DNA of 14,995 bases from CAZJDM01 sp964544765 (GTDB taxonomy: Bacteria; Bdellovibrionota_B; Oligoflexia; CAYFLR01): the NCBI GenBank assembly GCA_964544765.1, contig CAZJDM010000115.1:1-14995 (forward strand). Direction: 5' to 3'. Both the position numbers and the translations under genes were made by a program. Each line of letters begins with the position of its first letter. The stretch's first letter is position 1. Below are positions 5,969-14,142 of this stretch, in pieces. Under the pieces are notes generated by a model. That model made no database searches. It was not told the DNA's origin and saw only the letters and a list, made by a program, of their open reading frames with translations.

Positions 5969-8123
5969 CACATGATCCACCACCACGTGGTTTGGGAAAC
6001 TGCCATCTAAGTATGGTATTACGAACACATCTTTCGACTTTTCTATTGCCAAGAGTAGATTTTAAAGATACCGAATCGACTCTACCTTTTCTATTAATTA
6101 CCCATTTAGCAATAATCTTACCAGCTAAGGAAGGATATCTATTTAGTTGTTTCTCATAGCAATGCTTTATTTCAGCGATATGCTCATTAACCACTGCCTC
6201 AATTTCCCAACGCTCCAAGTTCCCTTTTAAAATAGGATCTAGCCCTGTTACTGTTACTCGATGTTCACCTTTAGAGGATTTACCAAAACGTCCCGAACCT
6301 CCAGTTCCTCCACCCTTACCATAGAATCCGGAACCTCCGCCAATACCACCGCCGATTGAACCTCCTGGCCCCCCAATACTTAGAGATGACCCTTTACCGA
6401 TTCCTCCTAACCCTGTCGTCCTACGAGCGGAACCCATACCTCCCATACCTCCAGCCGAAGACTTGAGACCGGTTGTAATGGCTCCTACTCCCTCCACATT
6501 TAGAACCTTACCAAACCCTTTACCAAATTTATTTAAATTAATACCGGCATATCTATTAGCTCTGCCTTTTCCTTTTCTTCTACCAGCAAAACGACCTTTA
6601 CCTCCTCCAGCTCTACCTCCGCCACCTTTACCAGGTCCTTTCTTTAAACCAACATGTCTACCATCACCACGTTTACCCTCTCCCATTAGAACTGTAGCCG
6701 TTTGAGGTCTTTTAGCCTTGGTTTTTGCACGTTTAGGAACCTTAGCAACTCTCTTAATTCTGGGTTTTTTAAATCTTCTAACCTTTTTAACAATTCTTGG
6801 CTTAACCTTTTTCTTAACTTTTGGCTTAGCCTTGGGTTTAGCTTTGACTTTTGGTGGTTTAATTTTCTTCACTTTTATCTTAGCCAATTTAATTTTCTTT
6901 TTTACTACCGGTGGCTTTTTACGAACCACCTTCGGCTTATAAATAGTGACCAGATGATCATCCATCATTTCTAAATCTTTAGTTGATTTAGGCAAATCTA
7001 CTACTTTTAAACCAAATAAGAAAATTAATGAAAATACTAAAACAGTATTAAGAATCTTTTTAAAATAAGGCTCCTCCTCTCTTAACGTCTCTAAATCTGG
7101 TGGAGGCGGAGCACTAACAAAACTTAAAAAATAATCAATTGTACCTAGGGTTAATTTTCCAAAATCTCCTCGCCTTAAAGGAATATTCATGGCAACACTA
7201 GAATCAATTTTTTGCACCTTTCCCTTGATTCTTACCAGTCCCTTCATACCTCCTACAACAGAAAGAGTGACATTTCCCCCACTTTCCACCATTAAAAAAG
7301 GTATTTTTTCAAACATCTCAGGAACACAGGCCTCAACATCATCATCCAAAGAACATCCAATAGTAACCACTCTATCAGTCTCTAATGAACTAAAATGTGA
7401 AACATCCAGTACGGTCTCTTTCCAATATGTCACGACTTCAACTATTTGACCGCTCCTATAAGCCGCATTACTGAACAATCTCTCGTCTTTGCCCACCCTT
7501 TTCTTTTCCATCTCTTTTATCCAAGATGTATCTAGTTTTTTGGTAGGTGTTGCAGACATACGCTCTAAACTAGGAGTAGGTTTTGCTTCCTCTTTCGGTG
7601 TGACAGGTTTAACTTTCTCTTTCGGTGTGTCAGGCCTAACTTCCTCTTTCGGGGCAACAGGTTTAGCTTTTTCTTCTGGCTCAACAGTTGGAGAAGGGGT
7701 AACTATCTTCGCCTCAACAGATTCCCATAAATCAAGAGCTGGGGTATGAACGTCATCCTTGGTGCCAGACAAACTGGCCGCGACATCCGCATCCATATCC
7801 TTACCCATGACCAACCAATCAACAATCAACTCAACTTCACCTACCTTAATGGTAGTAGGCAGTTTAATTGTTTTTTCAACATCAATCTTGTTATTTTCAA
7901 TAAAAGTACCTTTGGTACTTCCCAGATCCGTAATAGTAACCGCAGTTTCATCTACGGGTTCAATAAGCGCGTGAATGGTGGAAACACTAGGATCTTTTAC
8001 TTGCAAATCAACAGCCAAAATAGAACCAATAACTACTCTATTCTGCACATAAGTTTTGATTTGTTGAACACCATCCCTACTTAAAACCTTAATCATCAGA
8101 GGTTTGAATTGTTTTGTGGTCAT
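5934..8123 (-). CDS. gltG: GltG/PglI-like protein: FHA domain, one TM segment, TonB-like arm, AgmX/PglI C-terminal domain
   Basis: Inner-membrane spanning component of a Glt-type envelope complex. In Myxococcus, GltG links cytoplasmic parts of the gliding machine to periplasmic and outer-membrane ones. Order in 729 residues: FHA domain (about 10-95; G33, S48, H51, GSTKGT 68-73); Pro/Lys/Glu linker with three 9-residue repeats (154-180); a second, degenerate FHA-like beta domain (about 223-338); TM helix (about 357-372); Lys/Pro-rich TonB-like arm (about 393-476); Gly-rich, basic region (about 479-620); AgmX/PglI C-terminal domain (about 627-729), with C655, C699 and C718 and ending in GYPFTF. 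The TM helix and the extracytoplasmic-type C-terminus imply N-in topology. Start: I take the ATG at 8123, two codons into a natural FHA N-terminus. A GTG at 8180 behind AGGA (9-nt spacer) is a real alternative and would give 748 residues. Last large gene of the operon. Confidence 0.85.
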   Translation of the reverse strand: MTTKQFKPLMIKVLSRDGVQQIKTYVQNRVVIGSILAVDLQVKDPSVSTIHALIEPVDETAVTITDLGSTKGTFIENNKIDVEKTIKLPTTIKVGEVELIVDWLVMGKDMDADVAASLSGTKDDVHTPALDLWESVEAKIVTPSPTVEPEEKAKPVAPKEEVRPDTPKEKVKPVTPKEEAKPTPSLERMSATPTKKLDTSWIKEMEKKRVGKDERLFSNAAYRSGQIVEVVTYWKETVLDVSHFSSLETDRVVTIGCSLDDDVEACVPEMFEKIPFLMVESGGNVTLSVVGGMKGLVRIKGKVQKIDSSVAMNIPLRRGDFGKLTLGTIDYFLSFVSAPPPPDLETLREEEPYFKKILNTVLVFSLIFLFGLKVVDLPKSTKDLEMMDDHLVTIYKPKVVRKKPPVVKKKIKLAKIKVKKIKPPKVKAKPKAKPKVKKKVKPRIVKKVRRFKKPRIKRVAKVPKRAKTKAKRPQTATVLMGEGKRGDGRHVGLKKGPGKGGGGRAGGGKGRFAGRRKGKGRANRYAGINLNKFGKGFGKVLNVEGVGAITTGLKSSAGGMGGMGSARRTTGLGGIGKGSSLSIGGPGGSIGGGIGGGSGFYGKGGGTGGSGRFGKSSKGEHRVTVTGLDPILKGNLERWEIEAVVNEHIAEIKHCYEKQLNRYPSLAGKIIAKWVINRKGRVDSVSLKSTLGNRKVERCVRNTILRWQFPKPRGGGSCDVGYPFTFSRV
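6270..6690 (-). repeat. Gly-rich low-complexity coding segment of gltG
   Basis: About 140 codons rich in GGA/GGT with many Lys and Arg codons, including motifs such as GKGGGGRAGGGKG and GGMGGMG. The base composition is noticeably richer in G on the coding strand than its neighbours. It encodes a flexible, positively charged tether between the TonB-like arm and the C-terminal domain. The repeats are irregular in period, so the segment could vary in length between strains. Confidence 0.7.
7584..7664 (-). repeat. Three 27-bp tandem repeats in gltG cytoplasmic linker
   Basis: Three imperfect 27-bp units (7638-7664, 7611-7637, 7584-7610) encode the 9-residue units KPVAPKEEV, RPDTPKEKV and KPVTPKEEA. 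The shared DNA core is ctctttcgg, spaced exactly 27 bases apart. They lie in the linker between the two FHA-like domains, on the predicted cytoplasmic side, and look like a recent in-frame expansion. Confidence 0.85.
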
Positions 8124-8195
8124 AATTTTTTCTCTTGCCTTCCTTGGTGCTTGAGAATTAGGTGGCTGTTCAAAAACCACACATAACGGTCCTAA

Positions 8196-8486
8196 TTAAT
8201 TAGTAATCAAATTTGCCGAACGAACTATTTCTTTTCTCCAATGCTTTCTAATCTTAATCAGCCCCTGATCCCTTTTAGTTTTTCTGGTTAAGATTATAGA
8301 ACCAAAGGGGCTTGTTCCTTCACCTTCAATATATTTATCATCAAATGACATTATGGTTTTCTTCTTGTATCTTATTGATCTTTGTTTTTTCTGAGCAATT
8401 AAATCACTTTCAAATTTCCCTATTAGCCATATAATTATAAATAAAAACATCATACTGAGCAAATACCAGAATATTTTTTTACCCAT
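8196..8486 (-). CDS. Unrecognised 96-aa single-pass membrane protein in the glt-like operon
   Basis: I do not recognise the family. The 96 residues comprise a short GKK start, one strongly hydrophobic segment (about 5-23), then a basic tail with clusters QKKQR and YKKKT. A compact C-terminal part follows (about 46-92) containing FDDKYIEGEG, IILTRK and a final basic stretch KIRKHWRKEIVR. The orientation is ambiguous because basic residues lie on both sides of the helix, with more after it. The ATG at 8486 overlaps the preceding TPR lipoprotein gene by 8 nt (ATGGGTAA), and AAGGTG lies 8 nt upstream, so translational coupling is very likely. The position between a GltE-like lipoprotein and GltG suggests an inner-membrane partner of GltG. 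That role is inferred from context only. Confidence 0.75.
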   Translation of the reverse strand: MGKKIFWYLLSMMFLFIIIWLIGKFESDLIAQKKQRSIRYKKKTIMSFDDKYIEGEGTSPFGSIILTRKTKRDQGLIKIRKHWRKEIVRSANLITN

Positions 8487-9474
8487 TTTTTTTCACCTTG
8501 ATTTTATTTAAGATTCTTGAAACCTCTCTGTATTTTCGATAATAAGCGTCATCTTTAATTTTTAAGAACTTTTCAAAATAATCGCCGGCCTTATTTGATT
8601 CTTTAAAATAATTATAAGATATAAGTCCCAAGTAGTAGTAAGTAAGACTGTGATGGGAGTTAATATCAGCCGCTTTATTCAAAAATCGAAAGGCACTTTC
8701 ATAATCAGCCACTAAATAATAACCTAAGCCCAACCCATAAAAGACTTCATAAACATCAAATTTATCCGCTAAATACTTTAAAGAAACTACCGCTGTCCGC
8801 CCGTCACCATAACGTAATGCCAAGAAGGCCAAATTCAACCTGGAAGCTATCTGATAATCTAGTGAATGTAAAACAGACTCTTTGAAACTAATTGCTGCAG
8901 CGACATGATCACCCCTCTTATACTTTATTAAACCTTGCAAGTTATAAACCATCCCCAGATGAGGACTATTTTTATTTGTCAAAATAGACTCAATAATATG
9001 CTCAGCCCGATAAATTTGATTTTTCAAAAAATACCCTAGAGCTATAAAGTAACGAGCTAAAACAGCTTGAGGAAAATTGGTCAGAATTTTACGCCCCCAC
9101 TTTAAAGCTTCATTAGTTCGCCCCTTAACCAACAAATTCAAAATCAATAAATTATAATAACAACGATTTTGAATATTCTTCACTCCTACAAGAATTTTAC
9201 GATGTTTTTGAATGGCTTTGCTAAGTTTATTAAGCGATATAAATCCCACCTGATCGGGACCATTAATAATGCTTTTGAAAAAATATCTTTCACTTCCGCA
9301 TAAACTTTCTGAAGGAACATCTCTTGTTAAGGTCTGAGTAGTTTTTAGTTCTTGTAGTCCTTTAGTAGAAGTGCAAGCTGAAAATGCCGATAATAAAAAC
9401 AGTGATATTACAAAGCTTTTAATATTTTTTAATTCTTTTAGTTCTTTTAGTTTATTAATTTTCTTTATTTTCAT
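8479..9474 (-). CDS. TPR-repeat lipoprotein, GltE/AglT-like
   Basis: Predicted lipid-anchored periplasmic scaffold of the Glt-like complex. The 331 residues start with an unusually long Lys-rich n-region (MKIKKINKLKELKELKNIK), then a hydrophobic core and a lipobox-type FSAC with the lipidated cysteine at C34. After a linker come several TPR helix pairs between about 105 and 320, for example the segments beginning VYNLQGLIKYKRG, ASRLNLAFLALRYG and TYYYLGLISYNYF. The residue after the lipidated Cys is Thr rather than Asp, so outer-membrane sorting by Lol is expected. The start ATG overlaps the preceding stop as ATGA (4 nt), which fixes it. By architecture and operon position it matches Myxococcus GltE (AglT), a gliding TPR lipoprotein. 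TPR lipoproteins are common, so this is homology by context rather than proven orthology. Confidence 0.8.
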   Translation of the reverse strand: MKIKKINKLKELKELKNIKSFVISLFLLSAFSACTSTKGLQELKTTQTLTRDVPSESLCGSERYFFKSIINGPDQVGFISLNKLSKAIQKHRKILVGVKNIQNRCYYNLLILNLLVKGRTNEALKWGRKILTNFPQAVLARYFIALGYFLKNQIYRAEHIIESILTNKNSPHLGMVYNLQGLIKYKRGDHVAAAISFKESVLHSLDYQIASRLNLAFLALRYGDGRTAVVSLKYLADKFDVYEVFYGLGLGYYLVADYESAFRFLNKAADINSHHSLTYYYLGLISYNYFKESNKAGDYFEKFLKIKDDAYYRKYREVSRILNKIKVKKNG

Positions 9475-12400
9475 CGAAACAACGCTCCAACAGATGACTG
9501 ATCAAATAATACAGCATCAAAAATAGATGGTTGCATAAGATCACTATTACTTACTCGGTTGTAATGACCTACTTGGTTTGCCTTTAATTTTCCAGTATAT
9601 TCTGTGTAAATATTTTCCTGAAAAGCTATCTGAAGACCCCTCTCAAAATAAGCCTTCGATTTTTGTTCCAACGACAAAGTAATATTTTGTTTAATGGTTC
9701 TCCTAATTTGTTGCCGTACATGGGCCGCTACCGAAGATGGAATTGGAGCGTTATCAAGTTGCTTGGCCACTCTCTTAAAAAGTTCCCCTAACTTAAATAA
9801 AGACGCAACTCCCCACTTGGCATCATTTAAACGTAATACTTCTTGAAACCTTGATTCAATCTTAGTAAGGGCAGCTCCTTTTTTATCCACAGTTTGATTT
9901 AGTCTACTAGCTTTTAACCTCACCTTATCTACCAGATAAATGTTCGCTACAGCTACGCGAAAAGACGCTTCTACTAATAAATTCCTAACCTCACCAGTTA
10001 ATCTCGTTCTTTTTCCAATTTTAATTAATTCTTTAAAATGATATAGGGACTTGGAATATTGACCCTTTTTCCTATATGCCTGTCCAATCTTACCTCGAAG
10101 AAACGCTTTTGAAAATTGAACTTTCAACCTACCAACCCACTGTTTACCAATGGTAATCGACTGGGTTACCATATTATTATTTTCAAAATATCTAAATAAT
10201 TTGATCAGACTTTCTAAGGCTTCTGGCGTTCTGGGATATTTTCTTAATATTATTTCAACTACACTTTGAATCTTTGGACTATTGACCGCGTAAAATAACA
10301 AAACCGAATTAAATAACAAAGTTTTATTATTTTTGGTAGATTTGGCCATCTTAAGATAACTGGAGGCAGCTTCCCCAAAATATAATAAGGACTCTTCTAT
10401 AGGTGGAATTCGGTTATAAACTTTAGCCACCAATTTTGATTTAGGATGTAATCGCAATAATCTCCAGTATTGTTTAAGAGCCAAATCGACCTTTCTGGCC
10501 TTTTCAAAATTCAGGGCGGCATTATACAGTGCCATATCAGCTGTAGGTAATTTTCGATTTTTATCATGATATTGAAGATACTTTTGAGCGGCAAGAGTAT
10601 ATTCTCCACGTTCTTCAAGATTCTTAGCTTCTGCTAAAAACATTTGTTGCATATAAAGAGCTATTTCCTTACCTAAACTGGTAGACATCACACCTTTGAT
10701 GCCGGCCATCCTTTGAATAGTTTTTGGTAAATCAGGATGTCCTTTATACATTCGTAATAAAAACTTGCCGGCAAATATACCCTCTTTTTGTCTGGTATAA
10801 TGACTAAGAATTAACCACAAACCTGGCTCAGCTTGTTCAAATCTTCTAAGCTTTAATAATATCTCTACCATATCTAAACGACATTGCTTTGTTTCCTTAC
10901 CTTTTATTTTCCAACCAATATAAATTCTGCACTTTTGAAGAAAATTGGCAGCCTCTGCCGATAAAGGTAATTCTTCTCCTTTATATTTATATTGTCTTCT
11001 ACGAATTTTTTTCCATTCATCCTCAAAAGCTATGGTTGATGCCAATAACATCGTTTTAGAAGCTGGTTTAAAGTACTTCCCATGACGGTTAAGTGCGGCA
11101 GCGTGATAATAAAGATTCGAAGAATCTATATAAGCTGCTCTAGCTTTTCTTTTATTTCTAATACCCTTAGACACTTCATGAAACCTAATTTCAGCGGCAA
11201 AGAAATAGGCTTTATATGTTTCCGGGGAATTAGGATAATGATTAATAAAAACCTGATAAGCATTAAAAGCTTGTCGATATTTTCGTCTGTCTTGATGTTT
11301 TTGAGCGCTCTGATGTAAACTTTCTACTTGATTAAAATATAATCTACGAACTGTTTTGACTGTATCACTTACTAGGGCCTTATCTTTGCGATGATGTTCT
11401 ACCCAATCACTTTTTTCGTTATATAGGATAACATACTCCTCTAAGGCCTCAAACAACCTGGCCTTGTTGGCCAGCTTTTGTAAAGCTTCTATAATCTTGC
11501 GATAATTATCTGGAGCAAGAGGATCGTATGGTTCCATTTTGATATATTCTTTTATAGCTTTTACACCAGCTATAATTTTTCCGTTTCTAATTAAAACTTC
11601 ACCATACCTTAGAAGCATATTTCGAAAAAACTTTTCCCCACCAACCGAATAAAAATATTCCCTAGCTTCACTAACCTTTCCATATTCCGCATAAACTAAT
11701 ACCATATCTCTAAGAGATTCTTCTTTAAATCTCATATATTTCTTTCTATACTGCTGCTCTTGCCCATCTTCATTCACAATATTTGAACTCAACTCAACCA
11801 CTCGTTTAAAGGCTGTTAAGGACTGTCTATATTTATGTAGATTATAAAAGCACCAAGCTATTTTATACCATGCGGACACATAGAGTGAGTGGTTTACATA
11901 CTGAGCCACCACTTTATAATATCTCAAAGATCTCTTAAATTGGTGTACATCAAAATAATATTCTCCCATCGCAAAGTGAGCCTCTACCCGCTTAGAACTT
12001 TTAGGATATTTCTTGATAATCATTTTATGATAATAAGAAGCGGCTTTCGCTTTTCCTTGCATCTGTAACGCATAAGCAATTAGAAAATATACTTCATCTA
12101 ACTGGGAAAACTTGGGATAAGATTTAATAACTTTCTTACCCAGTTTTATCACCTTTCTTCGAATAGAATTAGAAGCGGCATGATTGGCTTTTGGCCTAGC
12201 GCCTTTTCTTCCCTCACTTCTCCAGCGATCAAATCTATCACTATATTGATCTACCTCTTCTCTTTGCATAGATACATATTTTCCACTATAGGCCTTTAGA
12301 AGCTTTAGATACAAACGCATCTTCAATTTCTTACTCTTCACCGTTCTCAACATATCTTCAATATAGTCAATTAATTGGTTACGAGTAGCATCTGCTTCAG

Positions 12401-12530
12401 CTAGAGACTCGATAAAAAATAATTCTTCTTGAGAAAGAGAAGGCTTTTGCTCTGCTTTTAGAGTTCGACCTGTAAAACAGATTAATAAACAAATGAAAAT
12501 TAATAAAATAGATATAGATACATACTTCAC
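9471..12530 (-). CDS. Large secreted TPR protein, GltD/AgmU-like
   Basis: Periplasmic TPR scaffold of 1019 residues, probably the largest soluble part of the complex. A classic signal peptide begins at the chosen start (MKYVSISILLIFICLL) with cleavage near LKA/EQ (26/27). TPR-like helix pairs recur along the whole length. Clear examples are the three consecutive units at about 145-252 (segments with YALQMQGKAKAASYYHK, GEYYFDVHQFKRSLRYY, AWCFYNLHKYRQSLTAF) and further ones near LNFEKARKVDLALKQYWRLL and AYRKKGQYSKSLYHFKELI. The GTG at 12530 is preferred: GAGAG (12538-12542) lies 7 nt upstream, the gap to the previous stop is 10 nt, and the signal peptide starts exactly there. The ATG at 12641 would overlap the upstream gene by 101 nt and bury the signal peptide. 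The product is basic and Lys/Arg-rich. Similarity to GltD/AgmU is by size, location and TPR content. Confidence 0.78.
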   Translation of the reverse strand: MKYVSISILLIFICLLICFTGRTLKAEQKPSLSQEELFFIESLAEADATRNQLIDYIEDMLRTVKSKKLKMRLYLKLLKAYSGKYVSMQREEVDQYSDRFDRWRSEGRKGARPKANHAASNSIRRKVIKLGKKVIKSYPKFSQLDEVYFLIAYALQMQGKAKAASYYHKMIIKKYPKSSKRVEAHFAMGEYYFDVHQFKRSLRYYKVVAQYVNHSLYVSAWYKIAWCFYNLHKYRQSLTAFKRVVELSSNIVNEDGQEQQYRKKYMRFKEESLRDMVLVYAEYGKVSEAREYFYSVGGEKFFRNMLLRYGEVLIRNGKIIAGVKAIKEYIKMEPYDPLAPDNYRKIIEALQKLANKARLFEALEEYVILYNEKSDWVEHHRKDKALVSDTVKTVRRLYFNQVESLHQSAQKHQDRRKYRQAFNAYQVFINHYPNSPETYKAYFFAAEIRFHEVSKGIRNKRKARAAYIDSSNLYYHAAALNRHGKYFKPASKTMLLASTIAFEDEWKKIRRRQYKYKGEELPLSAEAANFLQKCRIYIGWKIKGKETKQCRLDMVEILLKLRRFEQAEPGLWLILSHYTRQKEGIFAGKFLLRMYKGHPDLPKTIQRMAGIKGVMSTSLGKEIALYMQQMFLAEAKNLEERGEYTLAAQKYLQYHDKNRKLPTADMALYNAALNFEKARKVDLALKQYWRLLRLHPKSKLVAKVYNRIPPIEESLLYFGEAASSYLKMAKSTKNNKTLLFNSVLLFYAVNSPKIQSVVEIILRKYPRTPEALESLIKLFRYFENNNMVTQSITIGKQWVGRLKVQFSKAFLRGKIGQAYRKKGQYSKSLYHFKELIKIGKRTRLTGEVRNLLVEASFRVAVANIYLVDKVRLKASRLNQTVDKKGAALTKIESRFQEVLRLNDAKWGVASLFKLGELFKRVAKQLDNAPIPSSVAAHVRQQIRRTIKQNITLSLEQKSKAYFERGLQIAFQENIYTEYTGKLKANQVGHYNRVSNSDLMQPSIFDAVLFDQSSVGALFR

Positions 12531-12537
12531 ATTAAAT

Positions 12538-12542
12538 CTCTC
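12538..12542 (-). promoter_or_regulatory. Ribosome binding site deciding the GTG start of the large TPR gene
   Basis: GAGAG overlaps the stop codon of the upstream TPR gene (TGA, 12541-12543) and sits 7 nt before the GTG at 12530. It supports re-initiation at that GTG rather than use of the far-upstream ATG. Confidence 0.55.
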
Positions 12543-14142
12543 AATTAATCCTCTTAGGTTTGTTACATAAGCTTTCAATATTGTAAACGTACCCTCCAAG
12601 CTCATCCTCCCAATACTCTCCCTTAAAGGGCCAATATTCATGTACGGACTTCAAATTCAAAGGCTTCATCCCTTCGCCCCAGAGCTTCTCCGTTTTTTCC
12701 ATGGGTTCTAATATCATTCGTTTACTAATTTTAGCCAATTTACCTTCTAAGAGCTGTAAAGTGATAACTTTTCCTTGGTCGCTTAAATCGTTCAGGTAAC
12801 TATAATAATGTCGAATCTGAGTAAACAAAGCAATACCGGCTTCTTTTCTGGATCTTTTCGATAACTTATTTAGTCGATTATCAATGCGAACTACTAAAGA
12901 AGATTCTCGAAATCTGGTGGGCATATCTTCTAACAGTCTTTCTTCTCTTTTAATGTTTTTAACTAGATCTCTACTTTCTTTAAATTGATTGGTTATACTT
13001 AAGGCGTTTATTATACTTCTGGCCTCAATAAACTCGACTCTTCGTCCTTGGGCATAATCTCTAACCAGTTCGAAAAAAGAAGCGGGACGATTCTTATATT
13101 CCCGAAGTATCTGTTTAATATCTCCAAATAATGGCTGATATCTTCTTTTAAATCTTAACAAGGCGTATTTAGCATCATAGTAATAACAAAGATAAAGGTA
13201 AGTAATACTTTGCAAGATATATGCTTCAGGAAAGAACCGATCTTTAAAATACGGCGATTGGATCGTGTGGATATTTCCTAAAGTATTACTATGTTTACCT
13301 ATACGAAAAAAGGCCCAAGAAGCTTCAAACAGTGCGGTTAACCAATTGTCGGAATCTTTTCGGATACGGGAATAGTATTCTATAGATTTCTCAAAACGAT
13401 CAATTTCATAATATAATCTAGCAATATTAAGAATTGTCATTTCTCTTAATGCTCGATAACGTTTGGTTAGCTTAGATGCCTTGAAACCACTGGTTCTATC
13501 GATAATATACTTAAAATGATATTCCGCTTTGGCATAGCGTTTAGCTAACAGGTTTAAGATGCCTAAATAATAGGACGCGTTTAAGTGATAGTAAGATTCA
13601 GGAACCACTCGCCTTAAGTATGAATAGGCTTTATCATAGATGGCATTCGCAAAATAATACAAACCGATATGATAATGATAAAAACCTCGATCTTTGGAAG
13701 CTACTTTATTAGCATTTATCTTTTTATAAAACACCGCGGCTATAAAATCGGTACCTAAAGTGGCCTGTTTATTAACATCATTTAATCCTGCTACTGCCGC
13801 TTTTAACAAGTTCCTGTTTTTGCTGTTCCTAATAACATCTACAAAATAAGAAGCCGCCGCATAAAAGAGATCCAATTCAAGTAGACTGGAACCCAAGTAA
13901 TAAATACTCTTATATCTAAGCGTTTGATAGTCCCGGGCCTGATGTTTAGGAGATCTTTCAATCGACCTAGCTAGCCAATAAAACTCTAAAGAGGATGTAA
14001 CAAAGCGATCTTTAGCATACTCTGCTTTAGCTTTATCGAACCGTTTGAGAAATTCCTGAGTCCAGCTAATTTCAGAAGATATAAATGTAAATGCGATAGA
14101 TATGATTACCCATATACGTTTAAAAGTAATAACTACCTCCAA
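12541..14142 (-). CDS. Secreted TPR protein, GltC-like
   Basis: Predicted periplasmic TPR protein of about 530 residues. The N-terminus is a secretion signal (TFKRIWVIISIAFTFI) followed by a helical repeat domain. Recognisable repeat units contain YHIGLYYFANAIYDKAYSYL, SYYLGILNLLAKRYAKAEYH and NIARLYYEIDRFEKSIEYY. A segment with ALFEASWAFFRIGKHSNTL and PYFKDRFFPEAYILQS follows, resembling a block I associate with TPR proteins of gliding and related envelope clusters. The C-terminal third is more basic and lacks obvious TPRs. The start is uncertain. The bound given is a TTG at 14142 without a Shine-Dalgarno. The best ribosome binding site, GGAGG at 14136-14140, sits 5 nt before an ATT at 14130, in the same frame. 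An ATG at 14181 has no ribosome binding site and gives an odd N-terminus. All choices overlap the upstream OMP gene (stop at 14120-14122). Confidence 0.75.
   Translation of the reverse strand: MEVVITFKRIWVIISIAFTFISSEISWTQEFLKRFDKAKAEYAKDRFVTSSLEFYWLARSIERSPKHQARDYQTLRYKSIYYLGSSLLELDLFYAAASYFVDVIRNSKNRNLLKAAVAGLNDVNKQATLGTDFIAAVFYKKINANKVASKDRGFYHYHIGLYYFANAIYDKAYSYLRRVVPESYYHLNASYYLGILNLLAKRYAKAEYHFKYIIDRTSGFKASKLTKRYRALREMTILNIARLYYEIDRFEKSIEYYSRIRKDSDNWLTALFEASWAFFRIGKHSNTLGNIHTIQSPYFKDRFFPEAYILQSITYLYLCYYYDAKYALLRFKRRYQPLFGDIKQILREYKNRPASFFELVRDYAQGRRVEFIEARSIINALSITNQFKESRDLVKNIKREERLLEDMPTRFRESSLVVRIDNRLNKLSKRSRKEAGIALFTQIRHYYSYLNDLSDQGKVITLQLLEGKLAKISKRMILEPMEKTEKLWGEGMKPLNLKSVHEYWPFKGEYWEDELGGYVYNIESLCNKPKRIN

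Noticed and set aside
5934..6052. Frameshift joining the gltG C-terminus to the following open frame
   Set aside because: The AgmX/PglI domain already ends with its normal final strand (GYPFTF), so no missing C-terminus needs to be restored.
6463..7450. Several 70-90 codon open frames on the + strand opposite gltG
   Set aside because: They are antisense shadows of the Lys/Pro- and Gly-rich gltG coding sequence. Their Pro/Leu/Phe-rich products mirror that low complexity, and there are no ribosome binding sites or recognisable domains.
7746..8084. A 112-codon + strand frame opposite the FHA-encoding part of gltG
   Set aside because: The opposite strand encodes a clear FHA domain over the same bases. 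The + frame has no Shine-Dalgarno and no recognisable family.
8170..8184. Four-codon leader peptide (ATG to TGA) overlapping the GTG candidate start of gltG
   Set aside because: It is too short to distinguish from chance, and no attenuator-like structure is visible around it.
12531..12641. N-terminal extension of the large TPR protein to ATG 12641
   Set aside because: It lies entirely inside the upstream gene, has no ribosome binding site and would place the signal peptide some 40 residues into the protein. GTG 12530 fits better.
9471..14142. Tol-Pal/YbgF (CpoB) identity for the TPR proteins
   Set aside because: They share TPRs, but no tolQRAB-pal genes are adjacent and the proteins are far longer than CpoB. 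The FHA-AgmX/PglI neighbour points to a Glt-type complex.
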